DNA of 64,000 nucleotides from DASXYG01 sp036502625 (GTDB taxonomy: Bacteria; Actinomycetota; Actinomycetes; Streptosporangiales; Streptosporangiaceae): assembly GCA_036502625.1 (NCBI GenBank), contig DASXYG010000002.1:1-64000 (forward strand), read 5' to 3'. Below the pieces are notes generated by a model. It saw nothing but the letters and a program-made list of their open reading frames with translations, was not told the DNA's origin and made no database searches. The translations under genes were made by a program, and so were the position numbers. Below, in pieces: positions 17,517-24,405 of this stretch (position 1 is the stretch's first letter; every line of letters begins with the position of its first letter).

Positions 17517-18107
17517 ATGCCCACGCCCACCAAGGGCCCGCGTCTGGGCGGCGGCCCGGCCCACGAGCGGCTGATCCTGGCGAACCTCGCCACCGCGCTG
17601 TTCGAGCACGGGCGGATCCGCACCACCGAGGCGAAGGCCAAGCGCCTGCGCCCGGTCGCGGAGAAGCTCATCACCACCGCCAAGAAGGGTCAGGCCGCCT
17701 ACAACGCCGGTGACCTGGCCAAGTCGGTGCACGCGCAGCGGCAGGTGAAGAAGACGGTCCGGGACTCCGACGTGGCGTACCGGCTGTTCACCGAGATCGC
17801 CCCGCAGTTCGAGAACCGCGACGGCGGCTACACCCGGATCACCAAGATCGGTCCGCGCAAGGGCGACAACGCCCCGATGGTCGTGATCGAGCTGGTGAGC
17901 GAGGCGCTGCAGGCGTCCGCCACGACCCGTACGACCGCCCCGGCGGTCGAGGAGACGGCGGCGCCCGAGGCGGCCGAGGTCGAGGCCACCGACGACGAGG
18001 CGACCGGCACCGAGGACGGCACCGAGGTCGAGGAGCCGGCCGACGAGGCCGACCAGGCCGAGGAGCAGGCCGAGGACGACGCGCCTAAGAAGGACGACGC
18101 GTCCTGA
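17517..18107 (+). CDS. rplQ: 50S ribosomal protein L17 with long acidic tail
   Basis: L17 lies at the bottom of the 50S subunit near the tunnel exit. The core (about residues 1-120) has MPTPTKGPRLGGGPAHERL, TTEAKAKRLRPVAEKLIT and the end DNAPMVVIELV. A further 70 or so residues are almost entirely Glu, Asp, Ala and Thr, making the 196-residue product far longer than the 120 or so of E. coli. Acidic L17 tails are known in actinobacteria; the role is unclear. Confidence 0.95.
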   Translation: MPTPTKGPRLGGGPAHERLILANLATALFEHGRIRTTEAKAKRLRPVAEKLITTAKKGQAAYNAGDLAKSVHAQRQVKKTVRDSDVAYRLFTEIAPQFENRDGGYTRITKIGPRKGDNAPMVVIELVSEALQASATTRTTAPAVEETAAPEAAEVEATDDEATGTEDGTEVEEPADEADQAEEQAEDDAPKKDDAS

Positions 18108-18117
18108 CGATCGTTGA

Positions 18118-18156
18118 CAATGGAGCCCGTCACCGTACCGGTGGCGGGCTCCATTG
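18118..18156 (+). terminator. Terminator of the alpha operon
   Basis: An 18-bp stem with a single G-U wobble (18118-18135 with 18139-18156) and a 3-nt loop lies 10 nt after rplQ, with a short T-containing tail. It is the best terminator in the ribosomal region. truA starts 26 nt later, so it would be read by read-through or its own promoter. Confidence 0.75.
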
Positions 18157-18182
18157 TTCGGTGAGCACGAGAGAGGTCCCGG

Positions 18183-19016
18183 GTGTCCGACGAGATCAGG
18201 CTGCGGCTGGGGATCGCCTATGACGGGGCGGGGTTCTCCGGCTGGGCGGTGCAGCCGGGGCGGCGGACCGTGCAGGGGGAGATCCAGGACGCCCTCGGGC
18301 GGATCCTGCGGCTCGCGCCCGCACCCGAGCTGACCGTCGCGGGCCGTACGGACGCCGGGGTGCACGCACACGGCCAGGTGGCCCACGTGGACGTGCCGCG
18401 CGAAGCGTGGGACCCCGTGGGCGCGTCCGCGGGCCGGCGGCTCGCCGGGGTGTTGCCGCCGGACGTCCGGGTGACGTCGATCGGGCCGGCGCCGTACGGC
18501 TTCGACGCGCGGTTCTCGGCGCTGGCGCGGCGCTACGTCTACCGGGTGGGCGACCATCCGTACGGCGTGGATCCGGTGCGCCGCGCGGACACCCTGTGGC
18601 ACAAGGCGCGGCTCGACGTCGACGCGATGAACGCGGCCGCGGCGCCGCTGACGGGCGAGCACGACTTCGCGGCGTACTGCAGGAAGCGGGAGGGCGCGAC
18701 GACGATCCGGCGGCTGCTGCGGCTGGAGTGGGCGCGCGTCGAGCCGTACGTCGTCGCCGCGACGGTGCAGGCGGACGCCTTCTGCCACAACATGGTGCGC
18801 GCCCTCGTCGGCGCGATGCTCGCGGTGGGCGACGGCCGCCGGCCGGTCGGGTGGCCCGGTGAGGTGCTGCGCGCCGGGGTGCGCGACTCGGGGGTGCACG
18901 TCGTGCCGCCGCACGGGCTGACGCTGGCGGAGATCACCTACCCGGACGACGCCGGGCTGGCCGCGCGGGCCCGCGAGACCCGGCGCGTACGGACCCTGCC
19001 GCCGTGTGCCGGGTGA
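18183..19016 (+). CDS. truA: tRNA pseudouridine(38-40) synthase TruA
   Basis: TruA makes pseudouridine at positions 38-40 of the anticodon arm. The GTG at 18183 gives 277 residues: LRLGIAYDGAGFSGW at the N-terminus, the catalytic Asp in AGRTDAGVHAHGQVAH near residue 56, and the FCHNMVRALVG motif. The gene ends 3 nt before the stop of the convergent membrane-protein gene. rplQ-truA is the usual order. Confidence 0.97.
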   Translation: MSDEIRLRLGIAYDGAGFSGWAVQPGRRTVQGEIQDALGRILRLAPAPELTVAGRTDAGVHAHGQVAHVDVPREAWDPVGASAGRRLAGVLPPDVRVTSIGPAPYGFDARFSALARRYVYRVGDHPYGVDPVRRADTLWHKARLDVDAMNAAAAPLTGEHDFAAYCRKREGATTIRRLLRLEWARVEPYVVAATVQADAFCHNMVRALVGAMLAVGDGRRPVGWPGEVLRAGVRDSGVHVVPPHGLTLAEITYPDDAGLAARARETRRVRTLPPCAG

Positions 19017-19019
19017 GGG

Positions 19020-20105
19020 TCAGGACGACGCGCGCTTGGTGATGGCGTGCGCGGTGGAGGTCCGGAAGTCCTGGCTGAGCCGGGTCAGGCGGGCGTCCTT
19101 GGCGGGCGGGGTCTTGCCGTTGCTGTAGGTGGCGTACGAGAACACGATGTAGCGCCCCCAGACGAGGGAGGCCGCGAAGCCGCCGGACTTGGCGATCTTC
19201 TCGGCGCCGCTGCCCTTCTTGCCCGGCAGCGCGGCGAACCAGCGGCCGTGGCGGGAGTCGGCGCCGCGGCTGGCGTTCGTGGCGGAGTCCTTGGTGGACA
19301 GGGCCGCGATGCCGGTGGTGACGGCGTACTTCTTGGCCTTGTCGACGAAGGTGGCCGCGACGACCCGTTCGCAGCCGGCCTGGCGCAGCACCTTCTCGAA
19401 GCCGCCGTTCGCGGCGTTCGCGCACTTGTCGAGGACGTCGGCGCGGACGCGGCCGAACGTGGTGCCGCCGACGGAGACGCTGGACGTGGGGAACACCTCG
19501 GCGACCGTCATGGGCTTGCCGTCGGTGACCACGCTGTCGATGCCGCCGTCCGGCGGGGGCGAGCTGGCCGGGGGCGACGCCGGCGGGCTGCCGTGGGTGG
19601 GCTGCGACACGGGAGGCGCGTGGCTTGTTCCGCCGGTCAGGGCGCGGACGCCGAAGAACGATCCGGCGCCGACCACGACGAGCGCCACCACGACGCCGCC
19701 GATCACGAGGAGGCGGCGGCGCCCGGGGTCGCGCGGCGCGGGCACGGCGTCGCCGAAGTCGTACGGCGGCGTGCCCTCCGAGCCCGGGTACGGTGCGCCG
19801 GGGCCCGGCTGGCCGTACGGCGGGGGCGTGGGGATGGAGAAGCCGCCCGCGGGGGTGCCGGGGCCCCATGGCTGGTCGGGGTTCTGCGGGCCGGGCGCCG
19901 GGCCGAGCTGGCCGTACGCTCCGGGGTGCGCGGGGACCGGCGGCATGATCTGCGTCGGCTCCAGGATGTCCGGGTCGTCGTCGGCGACCATGCCCGACGC
20001 CACCACCGCGACGGGGGCGTCGTCGATGTCGGCGGGCACCGGTGCGGGGAGGAATCCCGAACCGGTGGTGGGCTCCTGGCTCTCGGTCTTGTCGTCGGTA
20101 TTCAT
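19020..20105 (-). CDS. Proline-rich single-pass membrane protein, paralogue A
   Basis: I do not recognise a named family. The 361-residue product has an acidic start, a Pro/Gly/Tyr-rich cytosolic region to about residue 120, a basic stop (PGRRR), and one hydrophobic helix at residues 132-153. A Ser/Pro/Thr-rich linker and a globular extracellular domain of about 160 residues with two cysteines follow. The topology and C-terminal domain match the neighbour at 20149-21243: both have a VRADVLDKC / RSCDSVITGGKL helix, a C-x-x-V-x-x-A-T-Y/F strand and a Gly-Arg-aromatic segment. They look like an old duplication. The locus occupies the truA-rplM gap that holds ESX-4 in mycobacteria. Confidence 0.8.
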   Translation of the reverse strand: MNTDDKTESQEPTTGSGFLPAPVPADIDDAPVAVVASGMVADDDPDILEPTQIMPPVPAHPGAYGQLGPAPGPQNPDQPWGPGTPAGGFSIPTPPPYGQPGPGAPYPGSEGTPPYDFGDAVPAPRDPGRRRLLVIGGVVVALVVVGAGSFFGVRALTGGTSHAPPVSQPTHGSPPASPPASSPPPDGGIDSVVTDGKPMTVAEVFPTSSVSVGGTTFGRVRADVLDKCANAANGGFEKVLRQAGCERVVAATFVDKAKKYAVTTGIAALSTKDSATNASRGADSRHGRWFAALPGKKGSGAEKIAKSGGFAASLVWGRYIVFSYATYSNGKTPPAKDARLTRLSQDFRTSTAHAITKRASS

Positions 20106-20148
20106 GTCGTCGCTTCGGCTTTCCTGATCGGCGACTCGGGGGCCCGGC

Positions 20149-21243
20149 CTATTTCTGCGGCCGGCCGGTGAGCATGCGGTAGCCGAGCGGGCGGACGAGC
20201 GCCGCGCTGACCACGTCGTCGTGGAAGGCGGTGAGCTGCTTGCGCCCGGCGGTGCTCGGCCGGTGCCCGTTGGTGTACTGCACCCAGCTCAGGATCAGGT
20301 AGTGACCCTTGACCTGGCTGATGCCGCGGGCGAAGCCGCGGCCGAGCCGGGCCGTCGGCCCGGACCCGCGCAGGGGGTCGACGTACTGCTGGCCCCCCGC
20401 GGCCGCGGAGAACGCGTTCCGCACGCCAGAGTAGTCAGCGAGGTTGCTGATGCTGACGGTGCCCATCAGCTTGCCGTCGCCGCGCAGGTAGGTGGCGCGC
20501 AGCACCTGGGTGCAGTTTCCCGCGGTCAGCGCGGCGCGCAGCTTGCCGCCGGTGATGACGGAGTCGCAGGACCGCGTGCCCTGGCGGGTGACGAGGCGGT
20601 AGGACCTGTGGTGGTCGGTGAGGTGCGCCTTGCCGAACATCTCCGACAGGGTGATGGCGTGTGGGTCGGTGGAGCGGCTGGCCAGCTTCAGCCAGCGCTT
20701 TCCCGACGATGGGGTGCCCGTTCTGGTCGGGGTGGGCTGCGCCTCGGTGGGCGACTTCGTGGGCTGGGCCGCGGTCGGGGTGGGCTGCGGCTTCGGTGGG
20801 TCCTTCTTCATGGCGAAGGCGAGGGCCGTTCCGCCGCCGCCGAGCAGGACCACCACGGCCACGATGCCGCCGATGATGAGCAGCATTCTGCCCTTGCCGC
20901 CGCCGTTGTCGGGCGGGCCGCCGTATCCGGCGGGCGGGCCCTGCCAGCCGCCGGGACCCGCGGGCGCCTGCGGGCCGCTCGGGGCGAACCCGCCGTACGG
21001 CGGCGGCTCGGTGTAGGGCTGGGGCGGGCCGTACGGGCCGGTGGGGGACCCGGCGTACGGCGGCTGCTGGCCGCTTCCGCCGTAAGCGGGGGCGTCGCCG
21101 TAGTAAGGGGTGTCGCCCTGGGCGGGGGGCGGGCCCTGCGGGTCGTTCAGCGGCGGGTAGCCGCGGTACGGGTCGTGGCCGGGCGTGCCTGCGGCGCCCT
21201 CCCCGTACGGGGAGGGCGGCCACGTGTCGCCCGGATATCCCAT
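20149..21243 (-). CDS. Proline-rich single-pass membrane protein, paralogue B
   Basis: Unknown family, same architecture as the gene just downstream on the same strand. I chose the ATG at 21243 (MGYPGDTWPPSPYGEG); a longer reading to 21405 adds a basic low-complexity stretch that looks like shadow coding. The 364-residue product has about 118 residues of Pro/Gly/Tyr repeats (PPYGG, PYAGS, GPYGPP), a helix at residues 120-144, a Pro/Thr linker, and a C-terminal domain with two cysteines. The C-terminal domain is predicted outside the cell. A sensory or cell-wall role is possible but unproven. Confidence 0.8.
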   Translation of the reverse strand: MGYPGDTWPPSPYGEGAAGTPGHDPYRGYPPLNDPQGPPPAQGDTPYYGDAPAYGGSGQQPPYAGSPTGPYGPPQPYTEPPPYGGFAPSGPQAPAGPGGWQGPPAGYGGPPDNGGGKGRMLLIIGGIVAVVVLLGGGGTALAFAMKKDPPKPQPTPTAAQPTKSPTEAQPTPTRTGTPSSGKRWLKLASRSTDPHAITLSEMFGKAHLTDHHRSYRLVTRQGTRSCDSVITGGKLRAALTAGNCTQVLRATYLRGDGKLMGTVSISNLADYSGVRNAFSAAAGGQQYVDPLRGSGPTARLGRGFARGISQVKGHYLILSWVQYTNGHRPSTAGRKQLTAFHDDVVSAALVRPLGYRMLTGRPQK

Positions 21244-21663
21244 CCCGCGAGAGTATCGTCCAAAAAGTCCGCTCGCTGAAGGTCGCGGGGCTTCGCCGGG
21301 CAGGGTGCGGCACCGGTGTGCACGGAACGGCGTGGGCGCTGGCCTGCGGTGTGGGGGCCGTCCATGACGCTGCTCACATTCGCGGTCTCCGGCCCTGGTC
21401 GTCACGCTCCCCGGCCGGGGGTGCGCGGAGCGTACGCGATACGGCGTATGGGACCGGGCATGCGCGCCGAGGGCTTATCCTTGTTCGGGAAGGTCGCTGC
21501 GGTGTGTCTCCGCTTTGACCAACGACGGCTCACGCCGGTATTCTGCCCCCTTGTTGGTATGGCTCGCAGGTGCGCTGCACATGACTCAGAGCCAACGCCG
21601 CCGCTGAGGGGTTTTTCTCCGGCGGGTCCCGAGACCTAGACCTACTGACGAAGGCTTACGACC
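21244..21663. other. Intergenic region with divergent promoters (paralogue B / rplM)
   Basis: This 420-nt stretch holds no gene I can support. Short readings on the + strand (for example 21316-21639) have no ribosome-binding site or similarity I recognise. It should carry the promoter of the minus-strand membrane genes at one end and the rplM promoter and leader at the other. In the leader, a GAGCC at 21587-21591 could pair with GGCTC at 21562-21566. Confidence 0.6.
21515..21544 (+). promoter_or_regulatory. Sigma-70-type promoter for rplM-rpsI
   Basis: TTGACC (21515-21520) and TATTCT (21539-21544) are spaced by 18 nt, a good match to the actinomycete housekeeping (HrdB/SigA) promoter. It predicts a start near 21551 and a leader of about 110 nt before rplM. 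Confidence 0.65.
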
Positions 21664-22098
21664 GTGCGCACATTCAGCCCGAAGTCCAACGACGTCCAGC
21701 GTCAGTGGCACGTGATCGACGCGGCCGATGTCGTACTTGGGCGTCTGGCGAGCAATGCGGCCACGCTGCTGCGTGGCAAGCACAAGCCGATCTACGCGCC
21801 GCACGTTGACACCGGCGATTTCGTGATCATCGTCAATGCCGAGAAGATCATGCTGACCGGCAACAAGCGTGAGCAGAAGTTCGCGTACAGCCACTCCGGC
21901 TACCCGGGCGGCCTGCGCGCGGTTCGCTACAGCGACCTGCTCGACAAGCACCCCGAGCGCGCCGTGGAGAAGGCCATCAAGGGCATGCTCCCCAAGACCA
22001 AGCTCGGTCGCGCGATGGCCAAGAAGCTGAAGGTCTACGCGGGCCCGAACCACCCCCACGCCGCGCAGCAGCCCGAGCCGTACGAGATCACCAAGTAG
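21664..22098 (+). CDS. rplM: 50S ribosomal protein L13
   Basis: L13 is an early 50S assembly protein. The GTG at 21664 yields 144 residues starting MRTFSPKSNDVQRQWHVIDA, with ADVVLGRLASNAATLLRGKHK, the signature around YSHSGYPGGLR, and the C-terminal VYAGPNHPHAAQQPE. It heads a two-gene operon with rpsI (42-nt gap). Confidence 0.97.
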   Translation: MRTFSPKSNDVQRQWHVIDAADVVLGRLASNAATLLRGKHKPIYAPHVDTGDFVIIVNAEKIMLTGNKREQKFAYSHSGYPGGLRAVRYSDLLDKHPERAVEKAIKGMLPKTKLGRAMAKKLKVYAGPNHPHAAQQPEPYEITK

Positions 22099-22140
22099 TT
22101 CGGCCACCGGCCGTCGCCTAGAGGAAACACGAGGAACACC

Positions 22141-22656
22141 GTGGCCGAGCCCACCGGTCTTGAGACGCCCACAGAGGGCGCCACACCCGACGAGGCGGAA
22201 TTCGACTTCCCCTCTGAGTACACCAGCGAGTCGTCGGAGAGCGAGGTCGTCGCGGTCCAGCCGATCGTGACCGGCCCGTCGAGCGGCACCGGCCGTCGCA
22301 AGCGCGCCGTCGCCCGCGTCCGTGTCATCCCGGGTTCCGGCCAGTGGACCATCAATGGGCACACGATCGACGAAGCGTTCCCGAACAAGGTCCACCAGCA
22401 GATCATCAACGAGCCGTTCGTCACGCTCGAGATCCCTGACGCGTTCGACGTCATCGCCCGCATCCACGGCGGCGGCGTCACCGGCCAGGCCGGCGCGCTG
22501 CGCCTCGGCATCGCCCGCGCGCTCGCCGCGCTCGACGCCGACAACCGCCCCCCGCTGAAGAAGGCCGGGTTCCTGACCCGCGACGCGCGGGCCAAGGAGC
22601 GGAAGAAGTACGGCCTCAAGAAGGCCCGCAAGGCGCCCCAGTACTCCAAGCGGTAG
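22141..22656 (+). CDS. rpsI: 30S ribosomal protein S9 with acidic N-terminal extension
   Basis: S9 reaches the P-site tRNA anticodon with its C-terminal tail. The GTG at 22141 gives 171 residues. The first 45 or so are acidic and Ser/Thr/Glu-rich (TPDEAEFDFPSEYTSESSESE), absent from E. coli S9 but seen in other actinobacteria. The core starts GTGRRKRAVARVRVIPGSG and the tail ends KKARKAPQYSKR, the conserved Lys/Arg end. Confidence 0.97.
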   Translation: MAEPTGLETPTEGATPDEAEFDFPSEYTSESSESEVVAVQPIVTGPSSGTGRRKRAVARVRVIPGSGQWTINGHTIDEAFPNKVHQQIINEPFVTLEIPDAFDVIARIHGGGVTGQAGALRLGIARALAALDADNRPPLKKAGFLTRDARAKERKKYGLKKARKAPQYSKR

Positions 22657-22672
22657 GTGGCCGCGATGGTGG

Positions 22673-22716
22673 GCGACCCCCGCTCAGTGGCCGGCGGCCA
22701 CTATCGCTGGGGTCGC
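22673..22716 (+). terminator. Terminator of rplM-rpsI
   Basis: A long imperfect stem of about 20 bp with a central GGC loop lies 16 nt after rpsI. The outer arms GCGACCCC (22673-22680) and GGGGTCGC (22709-22716) are perfect. It ends the L13-S9 transcript about 160 nt before glmM. Confidence 0.65.
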
Positions 22717-22874
22717 GTCCACCGTGGTCGTCCGGGGGGCCGCGCCGTCCGGGCCTTCTCGTTCTTCGCCCGGCAGCGCGGCTGCCGGATCACACCCGCT
22801 CGCGTACGGTCGGTGCGCGGGCGGGTGTTCGTTTGACCGCCTCCGCTGCCCCCAGTTGCTTCAGGACTTGATTG

Positions 22875-24227
22875 ATGGCACGCCTCTTCGGTACCGATGG
22901 TGTTCGCGGGGTCGCCGGTCGCGACCTCACCGCCCACCTCGCGCTCGACCTCTCCATCGCGGCCGCGCACATCCTGGGTGAGGCGGCGGCGGGGCGGCGA
23001 CCACGGGCGGTCGTGGGCCGCGACCCGCGGGCGTCCGGCGAGTTCCTCGAGGCCGCCGTCGTGGCCGGGCTGGCCGGCGCCGGTGTGGACGTCCTGCGGC
23101 TCGGCGTGGTGCCGACGCCCGGCGTCGCGTACCTCACGGAGGCGCTGGGCGTCGACCTCGGCGTGATGCTGTCCGCCAGCCACAACCCCGCGCCCGACAA
23201 CGGGATCAAGTTCTTCGCCCGCGGCGGCCGGAAGCTGGCGGACGACGTCGAGGACCGCATCGAGGCCCAGATGGGCCACTACACCGACGAGCCCACCGGG
23301 TCCGACGTCGGGCGGGTCTTCGACGCGCACGGCGAGATCGAGCGCTACGTCGGCCACCTCCTGACGACGCTGCCCGGCGGCGCGGCGGGCCGGGTGCTCG
23401 ACGGGCTGCGCGTCGTGGTCGACTGCGCGAACGGCGCCGCGTCCGTGGTGGCGCCCGAGGCGCTGCGCCGCGCCGGCGCCGACGTCGTGGCCATCGCGGC
23501 CGAGCCCGACGGTCTGAACATCAACGCCGGGTGCGGCTCCACGCATCCGGAGGCGCTGCAGAAGGCGGTCGTGGCGTACGGCGCCGACGCCGGCATCGCC
23601 CACGACGGCGACGCCGACCGCTGCCTGGCCGTCACCGGCGACGGAGAGCTGCTCGACGGCGACCAGATCATGGCGATCCTCGCGCTCGACATGCACCGCG
23701 ACGGGCGGCTGCCCGACGACACCGTGGTGGCCACGGTGATGTCGAACCTCGGTTTCAAGATCGCGATGCGCGACGCGGGGCTGCGGGTCGTGGAGACCGC
23801 CGTCGGCGACCGCTACGTCCTCGAGGCCATGCAGCTCGGCGGCTACGCGCTCGGCGGCGAGCAGTCGGGCCACGTCGTGATGGCCGACCACTCGACGACC
23901 GGCGACGGCGCGCTGACCGCGCTGCACCTCCTGGCCGCCGTCGCGCGCTCCGAGCGGAGCATCGGCGAGCTGGCGTCGACCATGACGCGGCTGCCGCAGG
24001 TGCTGGTGAACGTCCGCGGCGTGGACAAGCGGCGCGCGAGCGCGTGCCCGGCGCTCGACGCCGCCGTGAACGACGTCGAGATCGAGCTCGGCGACACCGG
24101 CCGGGTGCTGATCAGGCCGAGCGGCACCGAGCCGATGGTGCGGGTCATGGTCGAGGCGCCCACCGAGGAGGAGGCGGCGTCCGCGGCCGAACGACTGGCC
24201 GGGGTCGTACGCTCCGAGCTGGGCTGA
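22875..24227 (+). CDS. glmM: Phosphoglucosamine mutase
   Basis: GlmM converts glucosamine-6-phosphate to glucosamine-1-phosphate for UDP-GlcNAc and peptidoglycan. I chose the ATG at 22875 (a TTG at 22872 adds one residue): MARLFGTDGVRGVAGRDL. The 450-residue product has the active phosphoserine loop LSASHNP near residue 101, the metal loop HDGDADR near 240, the sugar loop GGEQSGH near 325, and the phosphate-binding RPSGTEPMVRVM at the end. glmS lies next to it in convergent orientation, so two consecutive steps are side by side. Confidence 0.97.
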   Translation: MARLFGTDGVRGVAGRDLTAHLALDLSIAAAHILGEAAAGRRPRAVVGRDPRASGEFLEAAVVAGLAGAGVDVLRLGVVPTPGVAYLTEALGVDLGVMLSASHNPAPDNGIKFFARGGRKLADDVEDRIEAQMGHYTDEPTGSDVGRVFDAHGEIERYVGHLLTTLPGGAAGRVLDGLRVVVDCANGAASVVAPEALRRAGADVVAIAAEPDGLNINAGCGSTHPEALQKAVVAYGADAGIAHDGDADRCLAVTGDGELLDGDQIMAILALDMHRDGRLPDDTVVATVMSNLGFKIAMRDAGLRVVETAVGDRYVLEAMQLGGYALGGEQSGHVVMADHSTTGDGALTALHLLAAVARSERSIGELASTMTRLPQVLVNVRGVDKRRASACPALDAAVNDVEIELGDTGRVLIRPSGTEPMVRVMVEAPTEEEAASAAERLAGVVRSELG

Positions 24228-24230
24228 CCC

Positions 24231-24272
24231 GCTACTCCACCGTTACGGACTTCGCCAGGTTGCGCGGCTGGT
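24231..24272. repeat. Duplicated glmS 3'-end copy (42 bp)
   Basis: These 42 bp match 24364-24405, the last 14 codons-worth at the glmS 3' end including its stop, with one mismatch (position 24247). Read on the minus strand it spells PRNLAKSVTVE then stop. The copies are direct repeats 133 bp apart. The sequence has no upstream coding context here, so it is a fragment, not a gene. See the findings for a possible link to glmS-end insertion elements. Confidence 0.85.
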
Positions 24273-24280
24273 GGTGTTGG

Positions 24281-24304
24281 TCCGGGGGGCCGAGCCTCCC
24301 CGGA
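24281..24304. terminator. Hairpin between convergent glmM and glmS
   Basis: A 7-bp perfect stem (24281-24287 with 24298-24304) extended by three further pairs around a single bulge. It lies between the convergent glmM and glmS genes and between the two 42-bp repeats, so it could terminate both transcripts. Confidence 0.5.
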
Positions 24305-24363
24305 GCCCCCGGCGCGCGGTGTACCGCCCCGGGACCGTGCGTGTCTGTCCCGCCTGCCTAGTG

Positions 24364-24405
24364 GCTACTCCACCGTTACCGACTTCGCCAGGTTGCGCGG
24401 CTGGT
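24364..24405. repeat. glmS 3'-end copy, native partner of the 42-bp direct repeat
   Basis: This is the genuine 3' end of glmS, encoding PRNLAKSVTVE and the stop on the minus strand. It is repeated with one mismatch at 24231-24272. In other bacteria this codon stretch is the Tn7 attachment-site recognition region. Confidence 0.85.
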
